A stretch of DNA of 64,000 nucleotides from Luidia sarsii (taxonomy: Eukaryota; Echinodermata; Asteroidea; Paxillosida; Luidiidae), in contig OX465116.1 of assembly GCA_949987565.1 (NCBI GenBank), positions 2,701,726 to 2,765,725 of the forward strand. The letters run 5' to 3'. The notes beneath the pieces are model-generated. The model saw only the letters and a program-made list of their open reading frames with translations, did not search any database and had not been told where the DNA came from. Shown piece after piece: positions 22,172-31,903 of this stretch; position 1 is the stretch's first letter; each line of letters starts with the position of its first letter. The translations under genes and the position numbers were made by a program.

Positions 22172-23058
22172 GGGCATGGCATGGCATGGCACAATATGGA
22201 GTGACGTGGCATGGTGTGGCGTGGCATTGTACGGCATGGTGTGGCTTGGCATGGTGTGGCATGGTGTGGCGTGGCATGGCATGGGGTGGCACAGCATGGT
22301 GTGGCATGACATGCCGTGGCGTGGTGTGGCGTGGTGGGACATGGTGTGGAATGGCATGGTGTGGCATGGCGTGGCGTGGCACAGCATGGCATGGCATGGC
22401 GTGGCATGGCATGGTGTGGCATGGCGTGGCGTGGCGTGGCACAGCATGGCATGGCATGGCGTGGCGTGGCGTGGTGGGGCATGGTGTGGCGTGGCACAGC
22501 GTGGCGTGGCACAATATGGTGTGACGTGGCATGGCGTGGCATGGCATGGCATGATGTGGCGTGACATGGGGTTACGTCATGTGACATGGCGTGACATGGC
22601 ATGACATGGCACGGCTTTGCACGGCATGGCATGGCATGGCGTGGCGTGGCGTGGCGTGGCATGGTGTGGTGTGGCACAGCGTGGCATGGCACAATATGGT
22701 GTGACGTGGCATGGCGTGGCATAGCATGGCATGGCATGAGGTGGCGTGACATGGGGTTACGTCATGTGACATGGCGTGGCATGGCATAACATGGCACGGC
22801 TTTGCACGGCATGGCAGAGCAAGGGGTGGCATAGGAAAGCATGGTATGGCAAAGTGTTGCATGGCATGGCATGGCATGATATGGCATGGCATAGTATGGC
22901 ACGGCATGGCAGAGCAAGGGGTGGCATAGGAAAGCATGGTATGGCAAAGTGTTGCATGGCATGGCATAGCATGGCATGGAATGGCATGGCAGAGCATGGC
23001 ATGGCGTGGTGTGGTATGGCACAGCATGGCGTGGCATGGCATGGTATGGCATGGCATA
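22172..23058. repeat. GGCAT/GGCGT pentanucleotide satellite, 0.9 kb
   Basis: Built of ATGGC and GTGGC pentamers with larger units: a 187-bp repeat (the GGGGTTACGTCATGTGACAT block at about 22574 and 22752) and a 97-bp repeat (the AGCAAGGGGTGGCATAGG block at about 22816 and 22913). Long open frames in all phases (MPCHA or MAWHG repeats) are artefacts. Confidence 0.95.
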
Positions 23059-24124
23059 CCCTGTTTGACAGAATCAAGTCCTCTTCCCAGTTTAAGGAAT
23101 TCAGCTCACAAGTTCACAATATCCCTTGAATGTAGCAATACACAACATGTACATGACATCAATATGTTCCAACCAAGCAGCTTCTTTCCTCTTTCAATCA
23201 GATACAAAAAGAATTTATTCAAAATCGTACAAAAATAGGTAGAAATATCAATAGTAAGTGGAAAAGTACAAATTTGAGCATTAATTAATATTAACAAGAA
23301 TAATCATTTCAATGTAGTAAACTTTATTTATTTTCCATGAAATTATTCCCTTGACCTGTTTAAAATCCTTATAAATAAATGGCTCGCATGTACTGTAGTG
23401 CAGGAAATGTGCCCATGTATAGGGCCTTCCATTTTAGGCTGTGAAATCAAACAGTACATATTCCTATGGCTCGTTTATAATGAAAACAAAAGTTATAATT
23501 GTGGGTGGTACATGCAATTATCTAATGGCACCCAAATGGAAAAACTAACAAGGAAATATGCTTTGCCCAGTAAATTCATCTCTTTACCATAACATTAACA
23601 CACTCCTATATAGTTTTCTTTTAGACGACAATAAAAACTAGTTGTCATAGGCAATCTATGAGGATAAAGAAATCACGGATGTCACTGTTCTTAAATCAAA
23701 TATTCAGAGGACAAAAACAAAATCATCATACACTATAAGTTACTCTAAAGATTATCCAAAGTATATACCATACAAAGATGTTTTAAAAATCACCAAAAAT
23801 AAAAAAGGGCCAGACATTTGATCATACAAATGTAGCAGGACCTTTTTCAAAGGCGCTAACCTTTTCTGCCGTTCAGAAAGGTCCTGCAAGGATCAGAAAG
23901 TCAGGTCCCTGCATTTTAATTGTTTTTTCTGTTTCAGAATTTTATAAATGTCATATCTAATAATATAAGTCAACTATGAAGTATGAGCAATAATGAAAGA
24001 AATTTCCAAAACTAAATGTGTCTATCTTAGAAGGGTGTTTGAGAAGGGACCCACTCAACTCAAAACACCAGGCACTTTATTATTTTAGGTTTGCATACTT
24101 TTGATCAATAGTGCTGAGTGCCTG
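23059..24124. other. no gene recognised
   Basis: AT-rich sequence with one inverted GTCCTGCTAGGATC pair (listed). Confidence 0.6.
23806..23910. repeat. GTCCTGCTAGGATC family, inverted pair
   Basis: Left arm GGGCCAGACATTTGATCAT...GCAGGACC; right arm GAAAGGTCCTGCAAGGATCA. Diverged. Confidence 0.75.
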
Positions 24125-24583
24125 GAATCCTCCTCAATCCTCCACAATCCTCCAATGTGAGTTTGTGCAAGATCCTCACTGCCTCAATCCTCCACAATCC
24201 TCCAATATGAGTTTGTGCATGTACATGTACCCCACTGCCTCAATCCTCCACAGCAAAGTACATGTACATGTAAATGGATCTTTTGTTTATAGACAGTATA
24301 TGCATGGAGCTATAAGTAGATAGCTCCATGGTACGTACATTTGTCAAAGTTCCACAGCTTTTCATATCCACAAAAATCCTCCAGTGTAAATTTTACAACC
24401 TTCCTCAATCCTCCACAATCCTCCAGTACAAATTGTACAACCTTCCTCAATCCTCCACAATCCTCCAGTCTAAATTTCACAACCTTCCTCAATCCTCAAC
24501 AATCCTCCAACTGGAAATGTTCATACCTGCCTCAATCCTCCACAATCCTCCATTACCCCCCGGAGGATTGTGGAGGATTGAGG
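24125..24583. repeat. CCTCAATCCTCCACAATCCTCC minisatellite with terminal hairpin
   Basis: Imperfect units of roughly 50-60 bp share CCTCAATCCTCCACAATCCT. At the right end, 24530-24551 and 24562-24583 form a perfect 22-bp hairpin. A second small palindrome (CATGGAGCTAT, 24304-24331) lies within. Confidence 0.85.
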
Positions 24584-24612
24584 AAGGTTAGGGTTAGCAG
24601 TTTTAAAAATCG

Positions 24613-24648
24613 GAGAAAGGTCCTGCCAAGATCAAAACATCAGCCCCT
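24613..24648 (+). repeat. GTCCTGCTAGGATC family, single copy
   Basis: GAGAAAGGTCCTGCCAAGAT then CAAAACATCAGCCCC. Confidence 0.7.
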
Positions 24649-25136
24649 ATAAATATTTGTATTCCTTTAGACCTATTAAACTAAAGTAAATTGTTGTGCA
24701 TAATATACCTCATGTCTTCAGATTCAAGTAATAAAATATTTGCTCTGATTGATAGTTATTTCAAAATATTGGAAAATAGAAAAATAGGACTGAAATTGTC
24801 TATAAAAATCCCAATTCTCTCATTTATCTTAATTAAGGCTCAAGTCTTCCTCACAAGTAATGAAAATTATATAATATTTATATAAAAAGTACTACAAAAA
24901 TCTGACTAGAATGGTAGAATTGAACTTACCGGTATTTGAGAAAGTCAAAATTAGGCTTAGCCCCCCCCCCAAAAAAGGAGAAAAATGTGAGGGAATTCTA
25001 TTGCCATGGAGGAATCCAATGGGATTTCTAAACATTGAACCAAATCCACAGAATCTCACAGAAACCCATAGTCCTGACAAGTTGCCCATAATCTGACAGA
25101 ATCCAACAGGATCCAACAAAATCCCATGGTATCTAA

Positions 25137-25282
25137 GGTCAAGTAAAACAAATAATAATAGTTTATCATCCTAACTTTTTGAAAAAAGGAGGATGAGGGC
25201 ACTTTTTCGGGTAGTATAATTTCCAGTCGCAGCAAAAACCAATGCGGGTGGGGACGAGAAGCTAATTATTTTTTACTTGACC
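25137..25282. mobile_element. 146-bp MITE with TAA target duplication
   Basis: Ends GGTCAAGTAAAA and TTTTACTTGACC. TAA occurs on both sides (25134-25136 and 25283-25285). A 3-bp TAA duplication suggests PIF/Harbinger. It splits a unit of the 40-bp minisatellite: CATGGTATC on the left continues as GCAAGTCC on the right. Confidence 0.8.
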
Positions 25283-25290
25283 TAAGCAAG

Positions 25291-25657
25291 TCCAATAGAA
25301 TCCCACAAATCCCATGGAATCTCAGCAAGTCCAACAGAATCCCACAAAATCCCATGGAATCTCAGCAAGTCCAACAGAATCCCACAAAATCCCATGGAAT
25401 CTCAGCAAGTCCAACAGAATCCCACAAAATCCCATGGAATCTCAGCAAGTCCAACAGAATCCCACAAAATCCCATGGAATCTCAGCAAGTCCAATAGAAT
25501 CCCACAAAATCCCATGGAATCTCAGCAAGTCCAACAGAATCCCATGGAATCTCAGCAAGTCCAACGGAATCCCACAAAATCCCATGGAATCTCAGCAAGT
25601 CCAACAGAATCCCACAAAATCCCATGGAATCTCACCAAGTCCAACAGAATCCCAGGG
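25291..25657. repeat. 40-bp minisatellite next to the BOK stop
   Basis: About nine copies of a 40-bp unit (TCCAACAGAATCCCACAAAA...), two of them 10 bp shorter. Diverged units continue left of the MITE (about 25010-25133). It lies immediately downstream of the BOK stop at 25682 and so in its likely 3' UTR. Open frames through it (N-P-T-K-S-H-G-I-S) are periodic artefacts. Confidence 0.9.
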
Positions 25658-25681
25658 AAGTGCAGCAGTGCTGGGCCCAGT

Positions 25682-25792
25682 CTAGGGCAGGCCCAGGGTG
25701 AGGGCCACTCCCACGGCTGCCCCAGCGAAGGACAGGAGCCAGAGGCGAGAGGAGGAGACACGGTAACTCTGGATGTGGTGCACCATGGCCGG
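25682..25792 (-). CDS. BOK: BOK-like protein, tail-anchor exon
   Basis: Short terminal exon of 111 nt (36 codons and TAG), entered from the acceptor CATTTGCAG|CCGGCC in phase 0, matching the phase-0 donor of the main exon. It reads P-A-M-V-H-H-I-Q-S-Y-R-V and then a single hydrophobic helix, S-R-L-W-L-L-S-F-A-G-A-A-V-G-V-A-L-T-L-G, ending L-P. This is the C-terminal transmembrane anchor of effector Bcl-2 proteins, placed directly after the conserved G-G-W as in BAX, BAK and BOK. There are no basic residues after the helix, unlike human BOK. The predicted full protein is about 269 residues against 212 for human BOK. The reading frame is hidden among longer shadow frames. Confidence 0.82.
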   Translation of the reverse strand, partial: PAMVHHIQSYRVSSSRLWLLSFAGAAVGVALTLGLP

Positions 25793-27028
25793 CTGCAAAT
25801 GTTCCAATGAAAAATTGAAAATTGATAAGGGACAACCATGAATAAAAACACAGGAAAACAGCTGAAATATCGAGAGTACATGTGTATAAGAAAAAAGCTC
25901 TGTGGTCTACCAAATAACTCAAATGGACAAAATACAAATCTTTGTAATTAAGCCTGTCAGATTGTCTTAAAATTTAGTAGGCCTGACGTTTCGATCCTAG
26001 CAGGACCTTTCTCACTCTGCTTTTGAGAAAGGTCCTACTAGGATCGAAACGTCAGGCCCACTAAATTTAAAGATTTACATTTTGGTAATTTTAGTCAGTA
26101 AGCAGTTTGCAACATTTTTGTATATCACCTGTCAGGTCGTGTTTGCATAATGTTGACAAAATGAAGAATTTAGAATGAAGAATGAATTTGTGCCAGAAAT
26201 GTCATAGACTTGGTTATTGCACATACAAATGTACATTCAGAGTGGTGTTTACTTTACAATACTAGTACATGTATTAGAGTATAATACATGATGTACATGT
26301 ACAGATTTTGCCACTTGAGTGCAAAGCCCTTTTAGCATTTAGGGCTCAGGCCAGGTAAACAAATTCAGGTATACATTTCACAAAGCCTTAACGGTACAAT
26401 GAATCATGACTCAACTACAGTATTGTAAGTTTGGATAGGCCATGACAATATGGTTTCTGTGCATTGCTGATCATCTTGTCCATCCTTGTGAGCATCAATA
26501 TATTTGATGAAATAGACCAAAGATCTAGTAAGACTCATTGTACTATCTGTAGACCTGCTGCCCCAGTACATTTTGGTCACAAACTCGAAGCCCTAACAGG
26601 CTGACAGTTTGTCACTTTGAAGTTTTATAAATGCTTGGTTGATTTGGGCTTTTTGGTTGTCTGTATTCAGTTGTCGTTTTCAAAGAGATATGTAGTCCAA
26701 GAAAGTAAAGAAAAGTGAGAATACTCATAGTTATACCGAGTAAAGCGAATGACAAGTATTGGAATCTGTGACTCTCACTGAAACCAAGTGGGTGCGTGGG
26801 ACGGTTTCACAGGTGTTTTTGAGGTAAATCTTGGGATTTCGGTCAGGGGTAGTCAAAAAATTGAAAACTTCAAGTTGCCATGAGCTATTTTGGTGTACTC
26901 GGTACTGTCTAGCTTGGACCTTATGTGCTACTGGCTACTGCAGTCGCCTGATTCCTCCAAAATTTTCAAAAAGGGTGACTTTAAAGTCCAAGTTACTTGG
27001 ACTACCAAAGAGAGAGAGAGTTGCGTAC
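25793..27028 (-). other. BOK intron, 1.24 kb
   Basis: Single intron of the coding region. It contains an inverted pair of the GTCCTGCTAGGATC family (25971-26068) and a fragment of the GGGTGCGTG repeat near 26760-26870 that also occurs near 16.9 and 17.5 kb. A short piece matching the AAGTTACTTGGAC end of the 31.9 kb palindromic MITE sits at 26980-27005, beside the donor. Confidence 0.7.
25971..26068. repeat. GTCCTGCTAGGATC family, near-perfect inverted pair
   Basis: AATTTAGTAGGCCTGACGTT faces AACGTCAGGCCCACTAAATT. The arms are about 40 bp with a CACTCTGCTTT spacer. Lies in the BOK intron. Confidence 0.9.
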
Positions 27029-27727
27029 CCATCCACCTTGCTTGACAATCCAAGCAGCCAGTCTGCGTCGAGTGAACTTCTGCATGGAGTCCACCACGAC
27101 ATTGGCATAGTTGGCATGCCCTTGCTCCACGCACTCCACCACCAGCGCCCCGGCAAAGGCGAAGAGCGCCACCACGCGGGCCCAGGTGATGGCCCGCCGG
27201 AAGAGCTCGCCGGCGACCGCGGTGAAGACGCTCTGCAGCTGGGCACCGGTCTGGAAGGTGACCCGCAGGTAGGAGCAGACGTCCTGGAAGAGGTACGGGT
27301 ACATGCGGTCAAACTCCTGGGCCAGGGCCACCAGCTCGCGGGAGACGTCGCAGGCGCCGCTCCCCACGGCGTGGCCCTCGGGCTGGCAGGCCTTGACCAC
27401 GTCCTTGATGCCCAGCCCCGGCGGGTAGATGTCGCGCTGCAGCAGCGAGCGCTCGCGGAGCTTGGTGAAGATGTAGTCGCGACAGAGGAGCCGGGTTTGC
27501 TGCACGACCGCCTCCTCCGTGTGCGGCGACTCCAGCGCCCGGCCCAGCCCCAGCAGGCCGGCGACCCGCACCGACTGCAGACTGAGGTAGATCGACATCG
27601 ACTCCAGGGCGTCCGAGACCACCACGGACGACTTCCTCAGCCTCTCGTTGATCAGCACCGAGGCCGACATGCTGCTGCGGCTGATCCTGCGCGTCTTGGC
27701 CACCTTCTTGGCCCCCGCACCGGACAT
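27029..27727 (-). CDS. BOK: BOK-like Bcl-2 family protein, main exon
   Basis: GC-rich exon encoding 233 residues from ATG at 27727. It is the first ATG in an open frame that starts just after an in-frame TAG. Bcl-2 homology regions are visible in order: a BH4-like helix (residues 73-90, V-Q-Q-T-R-L-L-C-R-D-Y-I-F), a BH3-like helix (131-144, E-L-V-A-L-A-Q-E-F-D-R-M), BH1 (169-190, A-V-A-G-E-L-F-R-R-A-I-T-W-A-R-V-V-A-L) and BH2 (225-233, A-W-I-V-K-Q-G-G-W). BOK is a pro-apoptotic effector related to BAX and BAK that permeabilises mitochondrial membranes and also sits on the ER. I-T-W in BH1 and the K-F-x3-L-A-x-W helix fit BOK better than BAX or BAK. The BH3 core has A-Q where G-D is usual, and there is an extra N-terminal region of about 50 residues. 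The donor TGG|GTACGC (phase 0) leads to the tail-anchor exon. Confidence 0.88.
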
Positions 27728-27990
27728 GGCTAGCTCTGCCTCACCCAGCAATCCACGCAGACTGTGACATTCAACGAGTTTGCCGTCGTGGGCCCTGGAA
27801 ATTTTCTCAGATGAAATGCGGACAGAACACTTGCATTTTGCAACAATCACGGACACTGGAGACTAAGTGATGGCGTTCTCTTGTGTCACTAAAACTTAAG
27901 TAAAGAGAGTGAATACAATCATGTAAATGCTGTCTAAACATGTAAAATGGGTAACAAATATGAAACGTAGATCAACACAGCCAGAGTAAA
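27728..27990 (-). promoter_or_regulatory. BOK 5' leader / upstream region
   Basis: Sequence just upstream of the BOK start. A possible acceptor (CTTAGTCTCCAG) lies near 27859. A strong donor-like GAGG|GTGAGT sits near 28487, beyond two MITEs, so a 5' UTR intron is possible. No TATA box or initiator could be assigned. Confidence 0.25.
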
Positions 27991-27999
27991 AAGATGATA

Positions 28000-28182
28000 C
28001 GCAGTGGCTGTTGTTACGGCAGTCATCCGTGTGGTTCCCTGACTTGATTGTATTTTGTCAGCATTGCAGGCAGGTTGAACCAGTCTATTAGCTGATAGTC
28101 TGGTTCCAAGAGCTAAACATCCTGACGAATACTGTGAAGTCAGGGAACCACACGGACGACTGCCGTAACAACAGCCACTGCG
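28000..28182. mobile_element. 183-bp MITE with 9-bp target duplication
   Basis: Terminal arms of about 50 bp begin CGCAGTGGCTGTTGTTACGG and are near-perfect inverted copies. The sequence AAGATGATA occurs immediately outside both ends (27991-27999 and 28183-28191). A 9-bp duplication with long TIRs suggests a Mutator-like (MULE) MITE. Confidence 0.85.
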
Positions 28183-28244
28183 AAGATGATAAACTTCACT
28201 GAGTCATAGTCATAACTTGCTAAACTGACTTGTTAGCCGAACCC

Positions 28245-28366
28245 TCGTCCCACTTACTGGGCCGCTAGGAGCTCCCCTTAAACGAGTTTGGAGATTATCT
28301 GTAGCTAGTGCGACAGATAATCTCCAAACTCCTACTCCTAGCTCCTAGCGGCCCAGTAAGTGGGAC
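28245..28366. mobile_element. 122-bp foldback MITE with 11-bp target duplication
   Basis: Arms GTCCCACTTACTGGGCCGCT... (28247-28273 and 28340-28366) are perfect inverted repeats. TAGCCGAACCC occurs on both sides (28234-28244 and 28367-28377). A second internal hairpin (GTTTGGAGATTATCTGT) sits in the centre. A relative with the same CTGGGCCGCTAGGAGCTCC end starts at 18766. Confidence 0.85.
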
Positions 28367-28768
28367 TAGCCGAACCCGAACTTCTCTCACACTCTCAGCG
28401 TTTAAATCACACTGAATCACTGAAAAGCACAATTATCTGTGAAGTAAATGTTCTGAACACATGCTTCAGCAATAGCCACTACTCACCCTCAGCCAGATAA
28501 AAAAATCCTCACACAAAAGCGATTGAAGACATTTGAGGAGGAAATATTTCGCCTGACCAGGGGGATTCCAGGAAGGAGTTGACCGCCCTGTGCCAGAAAT
28601 GTACACAAATTACGTGCATGAGATATCGTATAACAAAATAAAAAGCGCCCTCTATTGGTCGAATAGACTTTAATAGACTAGTTCCCAGTCTCTCTATAGT
28701 ACATGATTGTATTTTTAAGGAGTGGGTCCGTGCTCAGATGATAGCGCAGGTGGAACGAAAAACCATAG

Positions 28769-29547
28769 GGAAGCGTTTAAGTGCCATTCTACTTGACAAC
28801 ATGGCGAGCTAAGTTTGTTGTCAAGTCGACATAATAGCCATTATCTTGTCGACATGTATAGCTATTTTATCTAGCATGTCGAATTAGCAACTGTTGTAAG
28901 TTTACATGGCGATGTAAATTATTTTGTCATGTCGACTTCACAAAAGGCACATGTCGTCACGGCGATTTAAATTATCTTGCCAAGTCAACTTCACAAAGGA
29001 CACATGTCGTCATGGCGATGTATATTATCTTGCCAAGTCGACTTCACAAAATGCACATGTCGTCATGGCGATGTAAATTATCTTGCCAAGTCAACTTCAC
29101 AAAAGGCACATGTCGTCATTGCAGGAAAAAAACATATTGTCAAGTGAAGAAAAGTACACGCCGTCATAGCGTGCAGTGTATAGGTTGCCGGCCCGACATG
29201 TATTTCAGGGGAAGGTCGACATGGCAATATATTTTTTTCTGTCATGACGACATAATACCTTCCGTAAAGTCGACTTGGCAAGATAAGTCATATCGCCATG
29301 ACGACATGTGCCTTTTGGAAACTTCCACTTGGCAAGATAATTTACATCTCCATGACGACATGTGCCTTTTGTGAAGTCGACATGGCAAGAAAATTTACAT
29401 CCCCATGTGGACTTACAACAGTAGATAATTCGACATGGTAGATAAAATATCTATACATGTCGACAAGATAATGACTATTATGTCGACTTGACAACAAAAC
29501 TTAGCTCGCCATGTTGTCAAGTAGAATTATGGCACTTAAACGCTTCC
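28769..29547. mobile_element. 779-bp foldback element inside a SINE
   Basis: Both ends read GGAAGCGTTTAAGTGCCAT inward, and the arms match for about 300 bp (ACATGGCGAGCTAAGTTT, TTATCTTGTCGACATGTATAG). Each arm contains direct repeats of about 64 bp with CACATGTCGTCATGGCGATG. The flanks are the two halves of a SINE-A copy: a degenerate A-box region near 28729-28755 and the B-box GGGTTCAAGTCCCGG at 29556-29570. No clear target duplication. Confidence 0.8.
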
Positions 29548-29980
29548 GTAGGGCAGGGTTCAAGTCCCGGTCCAGTCAAAATATTCGTTGCCATTTTTTC
29601 TAAATTGCGCCAAAGTTCAGTAAGTTTTTCATTGATTTGTTTGAAGTTTGTTTCTATGATTACTAATAAAAAGTAATAATTATAATGGAGGGTAATGACT
29701 AACACCATGCAGCTTTCTGATAATCCTTCTTTTGTGTTCAGTCCTTCACACTTCTCTCTTTGATCTTTCCCCCTCTTGTCACTAATCCCTACCCCACTCC
29801 TTGCCCTTCTCTTTGATCTTTCCCCCTCCTGACCCTCTCACTAATCCCTACCCTACCTCTTGCCCTTCCCTTTGATCTCTCCCTACCAGCTTCACTCTTT
29901 GTCCTTTGTTTCTCATCCGTGTCCTATTCACTCTCTCCCCCTTCCTTCGTGTACATGTATCTGTTTTGTCCTTGTCACTC

Positions 29981-30022
29981 TGCCTTTGAGAAAGGTCCTG
30001 CTAGGATCGAAACGTCAGGCCC
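29981..30022 (+). repeat. GTCCTGCTAGGATC family, single copy
   Basis: Matches the apparent consensus exactly: CTTTGAGAAAGGTCCTGCTA, GGATCGAAACGTCAGGCCCA. It is preceded by a pyrimidine-rich tract with a roughly 60-bp duplication (29757-29870). Confidence 0.85.
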
Positions 30023-31023
30023 ACTACATTTTAAGTTAAGTAATAATTATAATGATGCATGAATGAAGGTCCTAAACCTCGTCACAAACTTCCTCAGATT
30101 GTATACTCCACGGATCCCAATCGAACTTCTGAAGTTCTGAAGCCATTGCCACATGATTGATACCAATTTGAGATAACCAAAGATCATATTATAGCGGCGC
30201 AACGTGGCGCTATACCATCTAAGATAAACCAATTTCGGGGGACATGCGTAAAATAAATGCACACCCATTCAGCAGGAAGGGCGCCCTCTATTTAAAGGAG
30301 ATCTGAGGGTGCACAGTATAATATTATTTTTCGTTTACCTTCGCCTTTCCGATGTAAAATTCCATTCCTGTCATCCATGAAATGAATCAAAACTCAAACG
30401 TTTGTCTTAGGAGCGTTTTAATGTATTACCCTGTTCGAAATTCGAGAATTCAAAGCACTTGAGTGTGCTGTGGTGAATGCTATACATGTATCCCGAAAAA
30501 TGAAATAAATATGTGACCCGCTCTACGAAAAAGGCCCGTAAGGCGCGCTATGCTATAACGCGTAATGGACTGTTCTATGTGGAAAAGCTGAAAAATTCTT
30601 CACACATGTGATTTTTTTTTTATTCGATTTTTGACATGTTTAATATCCATACTTTCATAACTGATAGGCAAGTATCATGATTTCGATCAATAAAGATGAT
30701 AAAAAACGTGTTTTGTTTTGATTTGTGTTCCAGTTTTGTGTGGTTTATTGTTTTAGAACGTTGTAAAAAAGTCCGATCTTTACTCCTCTGTTCGAACGTT
30801 AGTTTGAACTCCCCCATTGGTATTTTGGTATCATCCTAAAGCTTGGGAGGTCTGCTATCCATATTTGGACATAACACGGGTCAAAGAGTAAATGCAAATG
30901 AGTACTGGTGTTTTTTTTAAACAAACTGACACCAGCTGGTTGCTACGCGCATCAAAACATCATGTCAGCTGTTCCAAACGGAGCGCAATGATTGGCCAAC
31001 ACGCGCAGTGAGCCTTTCAACGT

Positions 31024-31395
31024 ATGCGCTGTGTGACACCAGATCAGCTGGTTTATGTACAAAGGCCGTGTTTACGTGTAAATGCCTGTTGCAGTACATG
31101 TCAATACGTTCAAAACGATTGGTCTGTATTGCTTTCGAGTGATTTATCTAGCTGTAAAATGTGTTTAAGAGATCAATGTCTTGCTGAGGCTTTGAATGAT
31201 CTTCGCATTGCGAAACCTGACGGAGAAGAGGGAGGCATTGTTCGCTTTGTTGAAGATTATTTTGTCAATTCTAGCTTGGACAATTGCCATGTGGAATCGG
31301 ACTCGGAGTCTGATGACTCGGAGTCCGATTCCACATCGCAATTGTCCACGGATGACTTCGAGATCGATGAGGAAGAAGAACCCTGGTCTAGGTAG
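31024..31395 (+). CDS. acidic Cys-containing ORF inside TIR element
   Basis: 123 codons with a Cys-rich first half (C-C-S-T-C-Q ... C-K-M-C), a central R-F-V-E-D-Y-F and an acidic Ser/Asp/Glu tail. The tail is encoded by a near-perfect inverted repeat at 31278-31347. It lies within the 30.5-34.2 kb element and may be a relic of its protein or chance. No family recognised. Confidence 0.3.
   Translation: MRCVTPDQLVYVQRPCLRVNACCSTCQYVQNDWSVLLSSDLSSCKMCLRDQCLAEALNDLRIAKPDGEEGGIVRFVEDYFVNSSLDNCHVESDSESDDSESDSTSQLSTDDFEIDEEEEPWSR
31278..31347. repeat. 33-bp quasi-palindrome
   Basis: Arms 31278-31310 and 31315-31347 are reverse complements with two mismatches around a 4-nt spacer. It encodes Ser-Glu-Asp repeats on both strands. 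Confidence 0.9.
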
Positions 31396-31903
31396 ACGTC
31401 TTGCCTGTTGATGACATCGAGACGAACGGAGCTCTTAAGGTTGACGAACAACGCGAGAAGGCAAGCAACTTCCAGTGCAGATGCAAGCTTTTTCAACGGT
31501 GGTCCGTGTTCCCGACGATACTCCGTGGATGACTTTGTCAATTCTCAGTACGAAATTGCTGAATTGTCCAGAGGTATATTTTCAGATTTCTTTACAGGCC
31601 CTATTAAAGCTGGAAAATTATTTACAAATTTCAGTTGATAAACAAAATGACCTTTCCTCACGTTAAAGAACAATGAGAAGCATTAAGCATTTTACTTTTT
31701 TTTATAGGCCTACAGTCATTAGTACATGCCAATGTTTCTGCAAGTGCTTGCAGTTTATCAGGGGCCAATATTATGGAATTCGTAATGCAGATGGACTGCT
31801 GATTCTGTGCTGATGACCTGCAATTTTGTGCTAACCCCGTATGTCGCAAGCAGAGAATCTCATTTACGGGATGTACGCATACTCACTACTATACTACTAG
31901 TAC

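Noticed and set aside
22120..23238. Long Met-Pro-Cys-His-Ala or Met-Ala-Trp-His-Gly frames on both strands
   Set aside because: Direct translation of the ATGGC/GTGGC pentamer satellite; open in several phases at once.
25971..26068. Functional hammerhead ribozyme
   Set aside because: The GAAAC side and a possible stem II are present, but an intact CUGAUGA core is missing in every copy read here.
25682..27727. BAK or BAX instead of BOK
   Set aside because: BH1 I-T-W and the Lys-Phe ... Leu-Ala-x-Trp helix fit BOK better, although some residues (R-V-V-A-L, A-W-I-x-x-G-G-W) also resemble BAK; BAK remains the alternative.
26831..27733. 300-codon plus-strand frame
   Set aside because: Antisense shadow of the GC-rich BOK exon; the minus strand carries the Bcl-2 homology motifs and matching splice phases.
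27728..27856. Extended BOK N-terminus from an upstream GTG
   Set aside because: No ATG in this part of the frame; a non-ATG start is unlikely in an animal gene, so the first ATG at 27727 was chosen.
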